Source: Dysgonomonas sp. 520 (lineage in GTDB: Bacteria > Bacteroidota > Bacteroidia > Bacteroidales > Dysgonomonadaceae). Taken from it: a stretch of 64,000 nt of DNA. The position numbers and the translations under genes are program-made. The notes under the pieces were generated by a model. That model worked only from the letters and a program-made list of their open reading frames with translations, was not told where the DNA came from and did not search any database. Where the stretch lies: assembly GCF_010501095.1 (NCBI RefSeq), contig NZ_QVMP01000004.1, forward strand, positions 62,001 to 126,000, in the 5' to 3' direction. Shown here in pieces: positions 44,916 through 55,314 of this stretch. Each line of letters opens with the position of its first letter. Positions within the stretch are counted from its first letter, which is position 1.

Positions 44916-47417
44916 ATGAAGATTAAACAAGTATTTATTATAAGCATCCTCAGTTGCCTTTCTTTAGTAGGATACGGACAGACATATAAGGATGTGACCG
45001 CATCCGTAGAAGATCGGGTAAATGACCTGCTGTCGAAAATGACGTTGGAAGAAAAGATAGATTATATAGGAGGTTATAACGACTTTTATATCAGAGGCAT
45101 AAAACGTCTGGATCTTCCTGAAATTAAGTTGACGGATGGCCCTGTTGGTACGCATAAAGACGGGAAATCGACCGCCTATCCTGCAGGCACATTGTCTGCT
45201 GCAACTTGGGATACGTCGTTGGTCTATGAATTGGGTAAACAACTGGGACGCGATTCGCGCGCTCGTGGTGTGCATATTCTTTTGGCTCCGGGCATGAATA
45301 TTATCCGTTCACCTCTTTGCGGACGTAATTTCGAATATTTTACAGAAGACCCGCTTCTAAATTCTCAAATATCTGTGGCATACGTCAAAGGATTGCAAGG
45401 TCAGGGAGTGATTGCAACTCTAAAACATTATGCCGCCAACAATCAGGAATGGGACAGAAACAATGTAAGCAGCGATATAGACGAAAGGGTGTTACACGAA
45501 ATATATCTACCGGCATACAAAGCAGCCATTCAGAAAGCCGGAGCCGGAGCCGTCATGGATGGGTATAATCTGATAAATGGCGTTCATGCCACTCAGCACG
45601 ACTATTTGAACAATTACGTCTTAAGAACTCTATGGGGTTTCGACGGTGTTGTTATGAGCGACTGGTCAGCTACTTACGACGCTGTGGAGGCTGCCAATGG
45701 CGGTCTTGACCTGGAAATGCCACGAGCAAAGTTTATGAATAAAGAACATCTGCTTCCGGCCATAGAATCGGGGAAAGTGAAAGAATCGACAATCGACGAC
45801 AAAGTGAAAAGAATATTAAGGCTAATATTCAAAAACGGATTTTTCGAGAACGAACAGTTAGACACATCCATTCCGTTGAATAATCCGGAGGGAGCTAAAA
45901 TTGCGTTGAACCTGGCGCGTGGCGGAATCGTGTTGCTCAAAAACGAAAACAACCTGCTTCCTCTAAAGACATCGAAAGTTAAGACCGTTGCAGTGATAGG
46001 TCCTAATGCCAATTCATATACATCTGGAGGAGGAAGTTCCTATACTTTTCCTTTCAAATCGGTATCGGTATTGGATGGCTTGAGAAACAGTGGAAATGAT
46101 GTTCAGATCTCTTATATATCAGGAGTCCCGACGCTACCCGAAACCGTGTTTAACTCGGTTTTTTATGCCGAACCCGGTGGAAAGGTTAAAGGTCTTAAAG
46201 GTGAATACTATAATAATATTAAACTGGAAGGAAGTCCTGCCATAACAAAAATAGATTCTGTTGTCAACATTGGTAACGGATGGCATATTGCAGCTGAAAG
46301 AAAAGGTATTCCCTACGATCATTGCTCGATGCGTTGGACGGGATTTGTTAAACCAGAAAAAACGGCTAAATATCGTTTTGTCATAAGAGGGTTCGATGGT
46401 TTCAGGCTGAAGGTTGACGGTAAGCAGGTTATAACAGAATGGCGAAACCAGGGAATTACTACGCGTGAAGTTGTTTTATCCTTGAAAGCAGGAAAAGAAT
46501 ATCCGATAGAACTTGAATATTTTGCACATGTGCATCCCGTAGATATTTCTTTCGGATGGAGAGAAGACAAATTGTATTTTGATGAAGCTGCCGAATTGGC
46601 AAAGAACGCAGATGTAGCCATTGTTAATATAGGCTTCAATGAAAGCAGCGAGCGCGAAAGCAACGATCGTCCGTTCCAATTGCCAGAGTATCAAGACCGT
46701 TTGGTTGAAAGTGTAGTTACTGCAAACCCCAACACCGTAGTATTATTAAATGCCGGAGGGAATGCCGATATGTCGAAATGGATAGATAAAGTTCCTGCAC
46801 TTTTGCATATCTGGTATGCCGGTCAGGAGGGAGGAACCGCAATAGCAGAAATTTTGTTCGGTAAAACAAATCCGTCAGGCAAGTTGCCTATGTCTTTCGA
46901 AAAGAAGTGGGAAGATAATCCGTCATACCCATATTATTATGACACAAATAACAGTAAACGTGTACATTATAAAGAAGGACTGTTTATGGGCTATCGGCAT
47001 TATGATATTAGTGACACCAAACCCCGATTTCCGTTTGGTTTTGGACTATCATACACTCAGTTCAATTATTCCGACCTGAATGTCAGTAAATTAATAAGTC
47101 AGAAAGGCCCTCAGTATAAAGTAAGTTTTGTTGTTAAGAACACAGGGGAGTACGATGGCGCAGAAGCTGCTCAGGTTTATGTCAGACCGATAAAACCTAA
47201 AGTAACCAGACCTTATAAAGAATTAAAAGGCTTTTCGAAACATTTTATTGAAAAAGGCAGTGCTCAAATATTCGAGATTCTTCTCGACAAAGAAGCCTTT
47301 TCATATTATAAGGAAGAGTTGAAAGATTTTGATTACGATGCCGGACAATATGAAATAATGGTTGGAAGCTCGTCTGCAGATATCCGTTTGCAAAAAACAA
47401 TCGAAATAAAGAAGTAA
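44916..47417 (+). CDS. GH3 family beta-glycosidase with PA14 insert
   Basis: The 833-residue protein starts at ATG 44916; the frame extends upstream into the esterase gene only by a TTG. A signal peptide ends GYGQ. The TIM barrel carries KHYAANNQEWDRN and GVVMSDW with the nucleophile Asp near residue 249. The second alpha/beta domain is interrupted at about 425-560 by a PA14 module (GLKGEYYNNIKLEG, DGFRLKVDGKQVI), which in other GH3 enzymes shapes the substrate pocket. An Fn3-like domain ends the protein. It probably releases terminal beta-glucose or a related sugar from oligosaccharides in the periplasm. Confidence 0.94.
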   Translation: MKIKQVFIISILSCLSLVGYGQTYKDVTASVEDRVNDLLSKMTLEEKIDYIGGYNDFYIRGIKRLDLPEIKLTDGPVGTHKDGKSTAYPAGTLSAATWDTSLVYELGKQLGRDSRARGVHILLAPGMNIIRSPLCGRNFEYFTEDPLLNSQISVAYVKGLQGQGVIATLKHYAANNQEWDRNNVSSDIDERVLHEIYLPAYKAAIQKAGAGAVMDGYNLINGVHATQHDYLNNYVLRTLWGFDGVVMSDWSATYDAVEAANGGLDLEMPRAKFMNKEHLLPAIESGKVKESTIDDKVKRILRLIFKNGFFENEQLDTSIPLNNPEGAKIALNLARGGIVLLKNENNLLPLKTSKVKTVAVIGPNANSYTSGGGSSYTFPFKSVSVLDGLRNSGNDVQISYISGVPTLPETVFNSVFYAEPGGKVKGLKGEYYNNIKLEGSPAITKIDSVVNIGNGWHIAAERKGIPYDHCSMRWTGFVKPEKTAKYRFVIRGFDGFRLKVDGKQVITEWRNQGITTREVVLSLKAGKEYPIELEYFAHVHPVDISFGWREDKLYFDEAAELAKNADVAIVNIGFNESSERESNDRPFQLPEYQDRLVESVVTANPNTVVLLNAGGNADMSKWIDKVPALLHIWYAGQEGGTAIAEILFGKTNPSGKLPMSFEKKWEDNPSYPYYYDTNNSKRVHYKEGLFMGYRHYDISDTKPRFPFGFGLSYTQFNYSDLNVSKLISQKGPQYKVSFVVKNTGEYDGAEAAQVYVRPIKPKVTRPYKELKGFSKHFIEKGSAQIFEILLDKEAFSYYKEELKDFDYDAGQYEIMVGSSSADIRLQKTIEIKK

Positions 47418-47438
47418 AAATCAATCAATTTGTTTAAA

Positions 47439-48881
47439 ATGAAGCGTATAATATTTACATGTTTATATCTTGTTTTGTTTATATCCTGCTCCGTTGCTGC
47501 CGGTAACGATACTGTATCTCTCGCGTTGGAGTTGCCTTCGGTTTTCAATAATCATATGGTATTGCAACGAAACAAAGAGATTAAAATATGGGGAAAAGCT
47601 AAGCAAAACGCTTCTGTACGGGTTGCATTTAATAATGAAACAATAGAAACTCTGGCTGATAATAACGGGAGGTGGCACATTATGTTGCCTTCCATGCCGG
47701 CGGGCGGCCCATATCGGATGAATGTCAGTTCGGGAGGCGAGTCTGTTACATTTTCGGATGTGTTGATCGGCGATGTGTTTATTGCCGGAGGGCAATCCAA
47801 TATGGCATTCAAGGTCGGCTTATTAACCGATGAAGACATAACCGAATTGAAAAAACAGGCTGATCGCCCGAATATAAGATACTACGATGTTGCACGAATA
47901 GTAAGCGGAGGAAAACGCCTGAACAGAGAAGATCGTATTTGGAGCGTTTGCCGGGAAGATAAGATAAACGAATGGTCGGCTATTGCTACTTATTTTGCGA
48001 TAGAACTAAATAAGGCTCAAGATGTTCCGATCGGAATTATCGGTTGCAATCATGGCGATTCCCCCATTGGAGCATGGATAAGTCCGATGTCATTTGATAG
48101 TGATTCCGACCTTATAAAGAACTGTATCCTTCAGGTGGAAGATACCGATATTAAAAGTTTTTACAGAAATGCCTCCTCACTATACAATCTGATGCTACAA
48201 AAAATATTGGGGTATCCGATCAAAGGGGTACTTTGGTATCAGGGAGAAGCCAATGGCAGAAAGCCGGATACTTACGAGAAGCTATTCTCGACCTTAATTT
48301 CCGATTGGAGAAATCAGTGGAACGACCCTGAATTGCCCTTCATATTTGCCCAGTTGTCAGCTTATACCGTGTCCGGCGAACCGTCGAATGTCTCTTGGGC
48401 AAAATTGAGAGATGCACAATTCCGTGTATGGAGAAATACTCCGCATACGATGATGGTAACAACAATTGATGTTGGCACTTTAAATGACATTCACCCTAAA
48501 AATAAAAAAGCTGTGGGCGAAAGATTTGTTGCGGCGGCTGAGCACTTAATGTATGGTTCGGATAAAGATGAATATACAGGTCCGGTATTTAATTCGATGA
48601 AAGTGCGAAACGATACGTTGTTTATATCTTTTACTCATGCCGAAAAATTGCAGGTCAAGGACAACCAAGAACTTCTTGAGTTCGAAATATGTGGTAGCGA
48701 TAATGTTTATAAACCTGCAAAGGCAGTTGTTGGTTACGGAATGGTAAAACTTTGGGCAGAAGATGTAAAAGCTCCCGTGGGAGCGAGATACGCATGGCGA
48801 AACAATCCTGCATGCCCTAATTTGTATAATGTTGCGGGGTTTCCGGCTGTTCCGTTTAACGAACTGCTTATAAAAGAATAA
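47439..48881 (+). CDS. Sialate-O-acetylesterase-like lipoprotein (SASA/DUF303 family)
   Basis: The 480-residue product begins at ATG 47439 with a lipobox-like LFISC. It opens with LPSVFNNHMVLQRNKEIKIWG, typical of bacterial members of the SASA family. The nucleophile Ser is near residue 120 in IAGGQSNM, and the catalytic His near 352 in DIHPKNKKAVGERF. Many such proteins in polysaccharide loci deacetylate plant glycans, not sialic acid. It is one of several SGNH-fold proteins in this locus, which points to a heavily acetylated substrate. Confidence 0.87.
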   Translation: MKRIIFTCLYLVLFISCSVAAGNDTVSLALELPSVFNNHMVLQRNKEIKIWGKAKQNASVRVAFNNETIETLADNNGRWHIMLPSMPAGGPYRMNVSSGGESVTFSDVLIGDVFIAGGQSNMAFKVGLLTDEDITELKKQADRPNIRYYDVARIVSGGKRLNREDRIWSVCREDKINEWSAIATYFAIELNKAQDVPIGIIGCNHGDSPIGAWISPMSFDSDSDLIKNCILQVEDTDIKSFYRNASSLYNLMLQKILGYPIKGVLWYQGEANGRKPDTYEKLFSTLISDWRNQWNDPELPFIFAQLSAYTVSGEPSNVSWAKLRDAQFRVWRNTPHTMMVTTIDVGTLNDIHPKNKKAVGERFVAAAEHLMYGSDKDEYTGPVFNSMKVRNDTLFISFTHAEKLQVKDNQELLEFEICGSDNVYKPAKAVVGYGMVKLWAEDVKAPVGARYAWRNNPACPNLYNVAGFPAVPFNELLIKE

Positions 48882-48896
48882 ATCTATTACGATTTC

Positions 48897-51440
48897 ATGA
48901 AGACAATAAACCTTATACTTCTTTTTGTATCAGGAATTTTGAGTATGAGCGCTCAAACTCCTGTTCATCCGCCTGCTATGGGTAATTGGATAGTTTCATT
49001 TGCCGACGAATTTAATCAGGATGCTCTGAACCTTGATATTTGGAATGTGGAGCATGGCAATTATAATACTTTGGGCGACTCTAAGCGTGATAGTGCTAAT
49101 GTAAAAGTAGAAGATGGCGAGTTGCGCATCTATATGCTAAAGCAAACCGACGAAAATGCTCCCCGACAACGATGGACTTGCGGATATATTTATACGAAGG
49201 AGATGTTTGGGCGAAATGTATACATTGAAGCCCGAATGAAAGCAGTAAGAGCTTCGGGTGTAAACAGCGCATTCTGGATGGTTAGCAGGGCTAAGATGGC
49301 AACAGCATACTCCGATCGTTACGAGATTGACATCAACGAAATACAATACGATATAAACAGGCAGCAATTTGCCGCACGTTCAGGCTGGCACGACTGGAAA
49401 ACCTATGGATATGCAACCGATATCAACGGCAATCAGGTAGATAACGGACTTGGCGCAATGAAATATTATGCCGAAGACGATTATCAAATCTGGGGATTGT
49501 GGTTAAACGGAAATGATTTTCATTTCTATCTGAATGGAGAAGAAGTATGGAATGGTAAAACGCATGCCATTTATTCAAATCAGTGGGATACAGGTGTTGG
49601 TCAGATAAACCCTTGGGCAACGGACGAGGAACAGCGTGCTTACGGAAAGTATGGGCAAGACGACTGGAACTATATGGGTGGCTACACCGGAGAACTGATG
49701 CATATCGCATTCAGTAATATGCTGATGGCTTTTAATTGGACACCCGAAACAGACGAGGCCGACGGTCAATATATGGCTATTGATTGGGTAAGGAGTTTTG
49801 TTCCCGAAAAAGAGATGGATAGAAATCCGATAGTTCTGTTGCCCAACACAATGCAGTTGGCAAAGGGGAGTCATAAAATTACTTTAGATAAAGAGATTGA
49901 CTTAAATCTCACAGCAAATCATTATTTGAATTACTGGTTGGACAATCCTGATGATAGTAATTTTCAGGTCAGATTGCTGGACGAGGCAAACAATGTGGTG
50001 TCGTCCTTAACTTACAATTCCGATACCGATTATGTACTAGCAGCAGGCAGCAAACAAACGAGTTCGCAGTCGGTTTATCCTTATTCTTTTTACCTGAGGC
50101 CACAAGCAACGAGCAAACGATTGTTTGTTACCCGGATTACGGCTTCGCAAAACTTAGCAGATGCTATTAGTGTAAAATTATATAACGACTACGAATCTGT
50201 AAGTGATCTGGAACCGTTTTTCTACCCGAATGTAGATGAAACAGGACAAACCTCTATTAATAATCAGTGGTCATTGAATGCGAAGGGTACATTCAATGCT
50301 AAGATTAAGGCGATTGAGTTTGAAAATTATTCGGATCAGAAAATAGAAATATCAAATGTCAGGCAAGGCGATAACTTTCTGAGCGTGATTGCAAACGAAG
50401 AGCAACTTCCATATGCCGATACGCACGATATTATTTTACGCTCTGCAAATATAGCAGACAGTATTGTTTTCGATGTGAGAAGTAAATCTGCGGCATCAAT
50501 ATCCTTGTCTGTTAATTCTACCGATACAGAAACGCTGTCCTGGGCAGGAGGTGAGAATGGAATTTTAAAAGAATATGTTTCTCCTGATAAAACCACAACA
50601 TATCAATTAACTTCTATTGAAAACGAGAGTGGAAAAAGAGCTTTAAACGGGAAAAGTATTGTATATGTTCCATCCAACGAAGACGTTGTTTTATACCCAT
50701 CTTTCGATACTTATATTCAAGAAAATCAAGCTCTAAAAGATCTTTCTGCAAATCAAAATCTAGTACTGAAGACAGATCGGATGTATAATCGTTTAGGATA
50801 TCTGGAGTTTGATGTCCCAGCAAATTTGAATGAAGATCAACATGCTTATTTATTCCTGTCTTTACGAGAGGTTATTGCACCATTATTTCCGGTAGAAATA
50901 ACGATGACGACCGTAGAAACAGAATTTCCCAAGCCTATGTACTGGAACGATCGCCCACATTGGAAAACAGAAACCGAAATAGGAAAAATTACAATAAATA
51001 ACAACAACCTTCGAGCATATGGGTTTGATATTTCCGATGCATTACGAAATGCCATATCGGAAGGTCGGAAAAAGCTATCGATCTGCTTGTCGTTAACGGG
51101 AGGCGAGCGTTCTTCTATGGTGACGTTTCAGCAATATGTAAGCTCAAAAAAATCGACCTCGCCCCGCATATATATTCAACAGCCAAAAAAGACCTCGATA
51201 AATGAGATAAAAACAGAAATGCCATCTGCTTTTATATATCCCAATCCTGCTAAAGATTATTTTTACGTACAAGGAAATGATTTTTCGGAAGTGCAAATAA
51301 TGAATCTTTGGGGAGCTGTTTTGAAGAGTGAAGGAGTCTTGGATCGGTACGATATTTCGGATCTTAAACCGGGAATATATTTATTTAAACTTTGCCTTAC
51401 GGACGGTAGTTGTCATACGACTAAAGTCTTTGTGAAATAA
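48897..51440 (+). CDS. GH16-like glycanase with CBM96/DNRLRE-like module and T9SS sorting domain
   Basis: The 847-residue protein has a signal peptide ending SAQ. Residues about 25-300 are a GH16 jelly roll: FADEFNQDALNLDIWN opens it, and EIDINE supplies the ExDxxE residues Glu 143, Asp 145 and Glu 148. A beta-rich middle (about 310-600) is followed by a DNRLRE/CBM96-like module (VLYPSFDTYIQENQALKDLSA, FDISDALRNAI) and a T9SS sorting domain (IYPNPAKD, DLKPGIYLFKL). The GH16 subgroup is unusual: the ring loops differ from the laminarinases at 58111 and 60557, so a non-laminarin substrate is likely. It closes the region C operon. Confidence 0.85.
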   Translation: MKTINLILLFVSGILSMSAQTPVHPPAMGNWIVSFADEFNQDALNLDIWNVEHGNYNTLGDSKRDSANVKVEDGELRIYMLKQTDENAPRQRWTCGYIYTKEMFGRNVYIEARMKAVRASGVNSAFWMVSRAKMATAYSDRYEIDINEIQYDINRQQFAARSGWHDWKTYGYATDINGNQVDNGLGAMKYYAEDDYQIWGLWLNGNDFHFYLNGEEVWNGKTHAIYSNQWDTGVGQINPWATDEEQRAYGKYGQDDWNYMGGYTGELMHIAFSNMLMAFNWTPETDEADGQYMAIDWVRSFVPEKEMDRNPIVLLPNTMQLAKGSHKITLDKEIDLNLTANHYLNYWLDNPDDSNFQVRLLDEANNVVSSLTYNSDTDYVLAAGSKQTSSQSVYPYSFYLRPQATSKRLFVTRITASQNLADAISVKLYNDYESVSDLEPFFYPNVDETGQTSINNQWSLNAKGTFNAKIKAIEFENYSDQKIEISNVRQGDNFLSVIANEEQLPYADTHDIILRSANIADSIVFDVRSKSAASISLSVNSTDTETLSWAGGENGILKEYVSPDKTTTYQLTSIENESGKRALNGKSIVYVPSNEDVVLYPSFDTYIQENQALKDLSANQNLVLKTDRMYNRLGYLEFDVPANLNEDQHAYLFLSLREVIAPLFPVEITMTTVETEFPKPMYWNDRPHWKTETEIGKITINNNNLRAYGFDISDALRNAISEGRKKLSICLSLTGGERSSMVTFQQYVSSKKSTSPRIYIQQPKKTSINEIKTEMPSAFIYPNPAKDYFYVQGNDFSEVQIMNLWGAVLKSEGVLDRYDISDLKPGIYLFKLCLTDGSCHTTKVFVK

Positions 51441-51817
51441 CTGCAATGAAGGGGGTACGGAGCTGTTGAGTTGTAAGACCTTTAACAGCTTCGGCAACCC
51501 ACTGATCAAGCATCTTTGAAAGATGAAAATAATAGATAAAACATTACCACTGCGATTTAGAGGCTATTTAAATTCCTAATGTCTAAATTTCAAATAGAAG
51601 TTAAAGAATAGATTTCTTGGATACAATCTTCTTAATCCCCACCAACAGATATAAGCAGAACTCTCCCCAGAACCAATATTAAAACTTTCTACAAAACGGT
51701 TTTGCTGCTCAATGATCTCAATTAAAAAAAACTAAAACCCAACAAAAACTCTATCTCAACCCACAAATTAGCGAAACGGATATACAGCCAATTTTCATGA
51801 TTAACATGTTTTTGGAG

Positions 51818-51846
51818 ATAGGGTTTATGACATCCCTATTTTTTTG
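51818..51846 (+). terminator. Possible intrinsic terminator upstream of the beta-glucan locus
   Basis: ATAGGG (51818-51823) pairs with CCCTAT (51834-51839) and runs into TTTTTTTT. It lies about 380 bases after the last region C gene, so it may be the end of a long 3' untranslated region. Confidence 0.5.
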
Positions 51847-52014
51847 TTAAAAACAGAGCATTTTAGAATAAAACTGATTGATGTACCTTATTGTCAAAAT
51901 ATGTTGTTTGGCATATTTAGATATAACACACTGATAATTAACAGATATCACAACCGCCTGTTGTATGTGCGATGAGTATTTTGAGAGGTGTTGTTGAGTT
52001 TTTGTGTGGTGATT

Positions 52015-52049
52015 TTTGCAAAGTAAAAGAGAGTTCTTCATTAATTTTG
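52015..52049 (+). promoter_or_regulatory. Candidate promoter of the beta-glucan locus
   Basis: TAATTTTG (52042-52049) matches TAnnTTTG, and TTTG at 52015-52018 lies 23 bases upstream. Transcription would begin some 40 bases before the SusC start. Confidence 0.4.
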
Positions 52050-52098
52050 TCTCAGTTCACAAACAATTTTGTTTAAATCTAAGATAAAGTTTAATAAC

Positions 52099-55000
52099 AT
52101 GAAAAAGGTATTTCCTCTTTTATTTTTTCTTTTTCTAACGCGCTCACTTTTTGCTCAAGATAGTTGGCAAGTTTCAGGTGTAGTAACATCAGCTGATGAT
52201 GGAGAGCCTTTAATCGGGGTTACTATAATTGTAAAGGGTGAAGCAGGGTTAGGTACTACCACCGATTTTGATGGAAAGTATTCAATTAAGGTTCCGAACG
52301 GAAAAGCATTGACTTTTTCCTATATGGGTTATCAGGAACAAACGACAAAAACAATTAAGAGCAATTCTACTCTTAATATCACGATGGAAAACGATGTCTT
52401 AATGCTTCAGGAAGTAGTTGCTATCGGTTATGGTACGATGAAAAAAAGTGACCTGACCGGTGCGGTAGCCTCTGTAAAAGCCGATCAACTTCAAAAGACA
52501 CCTGCGGCAGGGATTGACCAGGCACTGCAAGGTCGTGTTGCCGGGGTTACGGTGAATGCAAACAGCGGACAACCGGGAGCAGCGGCAGAAGTACGCATTA
52601 GAGGTATCGGTACGGTAAACAATAGTGCTCCTATTTATGTAGTAGATGGTATTATCTTGGAAAATATTACTTTTTTAAGTCCGAACGATATAGAATCGAC
52701 AGAGATATTGAAAGATGCGTCTGCGACTGCTATTTACGGTTCGAGGGGTGCAAATGGTGTTATCATTGTGACAACTAAAAAAGGTAAATCCGGCAAATCG
52801 GTTATTTCATTGAATACTTATTGGGGTGTTCAGAACCGTTGGAAGAAATTGGATTTGATGAAACGTGACGAATTTGCGGAAACGCTTATGCGTATAAACC
52901 CGCAACCATCGTCAATTGCCAGATATCAAAATCGTGGCTTCAATGCGTGGATGTCCGGTAATACAGGTGGCTCACCATATTTCCCCCTGATAAAAACAGA
53001 TGCCAATCCTTACGGGATGGATTACAGTTCGGTTGAAACAGACTGGCAAGACGAAGTGTTCGAAAAAAATGCTTTGATCCAGAATTATCACCTTTCAGTT
53101 ACTGGAGGTACCGATATAAGCCGATATGCGATAAGCGGAAGTTATTTCAACCAGAAAGGAACTATATCAGGTTCGGATTATGAGCGTTTCACTTTACGTG
53201 TGAATACCTCGCATCAAGTTCGATCTTGGTTGAAGATTGGAGAAAACCTTTCTTTCATGTCGTCGGAAGGACGTAATGCGATGAACAACAGTTCCAGTCC
53301 GGGTGCGTCTGTAATTTCTGCCGCATTGGCAATGGCTCCTTGGGATCCTACTCACTATCCGGAAGGTTCTGTTAACAATAGAGGTAAGGACTTGAGCGGT
53401 CAGATTTCTGCATCGTCAAACTTCAAAAATGCGATGAACCCATTTTCGATGGTAGAGCGCTATCATCCGTCTAATAAAGTTGAACGCTGGGTTGGTGATA
53501 TTTATTTAGAACTGACACCTATCAAGAATTTAACTCTTCGCTCTGCGGTAAGTCTGGACTTGTCACATTACAGAGACAAAATGTTTTTGGAAGCATACAG
53601 ATATTCAGACTTTGACAAAGCCGACAAAAACTTTTTGTCGAGTGGGATGAGTCGTGAACAAACTTTAATATTTGAAAATACAGCAACTTATTCTGCGGAT
53701 ATCAAAAAGCATAGCTTCTCTGCCATGATTGGGCAAACAGCCGAAGAACGTAATTTGTATGGCATGGGTGGTTCCGGTGCTTCTATTCTGAACCCGACCA
53801 AACAAAATTGGTACTTGCTTAATACAACAGAAGACAGGACATATTCAAGTGATTCTGTTGAACGTGACCGTATGTTTTCGTTGCTGGGTCGTCTCCATTA
53901 TTCTTATGACAGCAGATATTTAATTACAGCAAACTTCAGAGCTGATGGGTCTAGTAAATTCCCTAATAACTTGTGGGGATATTTTCCGTCAACAGCATTG
54001 GCCTGGCGTATCAGTGAAGAAAACTTTATGAAAAATATCTCTTGGTTAGATTTCTTGAAAGTGCGTGCCGGATGGGGACGTATTGGTAATGACAAGGTGC
54101 CTAGCGACAGTTTTGTATTAACAATGACTCAGGGTTCGAATGTGTTCACAGGTTATCCTTTTGGACCAAATCAAGAACTGGCTAATGGTGCAGCAATTCT
54201 TACTTATGTCAATAAAGGTGGAAAATGGGAAACTACGGAACAATGGAGTGCCGGCGTCGATTTTGGTTTCTTCAGAGGATTATTAGGTGGTAATGTAGAT
54301 TTCTTCATTCGCGACACGAAAGATATGCTACTAGGAGTAAAAGCTCCGGCACACGTTGGAAACCGCTTCGATCCGATAGCGAATGTTGGTACCGTTCGCA
54401 ACAAAGGTATTGAAATTTCGCTAGACCATCAAAACAAAATAGCAGACATAAAATATTCTATTGGAGGAAATATTTCTTTTATACATAATGAACTTACCGC
54501 TCTTAATGGAGGTAACCCTGTATATGGAGACCGTGTGTTAAGCGATAAAGGATTGGGGTTATTTACAATCTGGGGTTATGAATATGAAGGAATATATAAA
54601 TCGGATGAAGAAGCTGAAGCGCACCTATTCTATTATAAAGGTAAAAAAGAAAGTGGTGTGGGTGCAGGAGATGCGAAGTTTAAAGACCATAACGGAGACG
54701 GCAAAATAGACGACGCAGACAAAACCGACCTGGGCAATCCTTTCCCTTGGTTGACATACGGTATAAATATCGGTGCAGAATATAAAGGTTTCGATTTGCA
54801 AATGTTCTTCCAGGGAGTTGCAGGAAACAAAATCTACAATGCTGTGCGTCACCGTACGGAAGGTACAGGATCTGAAGCAACATTGAGTACTACAATGCGC
54901 AACGTATGGATAGATTATTCGGATCAGATGAAAAGCTCTATGGAATCGCAAGGCGTTGATTGGACAAAACTTATAAACAGAGAAGGTACGATCCCAAATC

Positions 55001-55272
55001 CTAACGGTAGTACGATGAATAAAGAAACATCGAGCAGGTTTGTGGAAAGCGGTGCTTATATGCGATTGAAAAACCTTCAGCTAGGTTATACAATTCCGAA
55101 AAAATTGACACAAAAGTTCCAGATAGATCGTTGCCGTGTATATGTTTCGGCAAGCAACTTGTTCACAATCACAGACTATTCGGGATATGACCCTGAAGTA
55201 GGAGGAGGAGTAGACTATGGAAATTATCCTCAATCGAGAACATTTATGTTCGGACTTAATCTGGATTTCTAA
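52099..55272 (+). CDS. SusC-like TonB-dependent outer-membrane transporter (beta-glucan locus)
   Basis: ATG 52099 is preferred over a TTG 30 bases upstream because it directly opens the signal peptide (MKKVFPLLFFLFLTRSLFAQ). The 1057-residue protein has the carboxypeptidase-like domain (VSGVVTSADDGEPLIGVTI), the plug motifs EVVAIGYGTMKKSDLTGAV and EILKDASATAIYGSRGANGVI, and the barrel. It imports oligosaccharides released by the surface glucanases encoded downstream. Confidence 0.96.
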   Translation: MKKVFPLLFFLFLTRSLFAQDSWQVSGVVTSADDGEPLIGVTIIVKGEAGLGTTTDFDGKYSIKVPNGKALTFSYMGYQEQTTKTIKSNSTLNITMENDVLMLQEVVAIGYGTMKKSDLTGAVASVKADQLQKTPAAGIDQALQGRVAGVTVNANSGQPGAAAEVRIRGIGTVNNSAPIYVVDGIILENITFLSPNDIESTEILKDASATAIYGSRGANGVIIVTTKKGKSGKSVISLNTYWGVQNRWKKLDLMKRDEFAETLMRINPQPSSIARYQNRGFNAWMSGNTGGSPYFPLIKTDANPYGMDYSSVETDWQDEVFEKNALIQNYHLSVTGGTDISRYAISGSYFNQKGTISGSDYERFTLRVNTSHQVRSWLKIGENLSFMSSEGRNAMNNSSSPGASVISAALAMAPWDPTHYPEGSVNNRGKDLSGQISASSNFKNAMNPFSMVERYHPSNKVERWVGDIYLELTPIKNLTLRSAVSLDLSHYRDKMFLEAYRYSDFDKADKNFLSSGMSREQTLIFENTATYSADIKKHSFSAMIGQTAEERNLYGMGGSGASILNPTKQNWYLLNTTEDRTYSSDSVERDRMFSLLGRLHYSYDSRYLITANFRADGSSKFPNNLWGYFPSTALAWRISEENFMKNISWLDFLKVRAGWGRIGNDKVPSDSFVLTMTQGSNVFTGYPFGPNQELANGAAILTYVNKGGKWETTEQWSAGVDFGFFRGLLGGNVDFFIRDTKDMLLGVKAPAHVGNRFDPIANVGTVRNKGIEISLDHQNKIADIKYSIGGNISFIHNELTALNGGNPVYGDRVLSDKGLGLFTIWGYEYEGIYKSDEEAEAHLFYYKGKKESGVGAGDAKFKDHNGDGKIDDADKTDLGNPFPWLTYGINIGAEYKGFDLQMFFQGVAGNKIYNAVRHRTEGTGSEATLSTTMRNVWIDYSDQMKSSMESQGVDWTKLINREGTIPNPNGSTMNKETSSRFVESGAYMRLKNLQLGYTIPKKLTQKFQIDRCRVYVSASNLFTITDYSGYDPEVGGGVDYGNYPQSRTFMFGLNLDF

Positions 55273-55314
55273 TCAATAGGACTCATTTGAAGGATTTAAA
55301 AAAACAAAAGAACA

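Larger units (their letters stand above)
51441..52098. other. 658-base intergenic region between regions C and D
   Basis: No gene is supported. It contains a weak AGCTGTT/AACAGCT hairpin (51461-51490), a short CATCTTT-G-AAAGATG palindrome near 51511-51525, a terminator-like hairpin at 51818-51846 and a promoter-like pair at 52015-52049. A 64-codon minus-strand frame near 51847-52041 has no recognisable product and is probably chance. Confidence 0.6.

Noticed and set aside
51847..52041. A 64-codon minus-strand frame in the gap before the beta-glucan locus
   Set aside because: No similarity that I recognise, and it overlaps the candidate promoter of the SusC gene.
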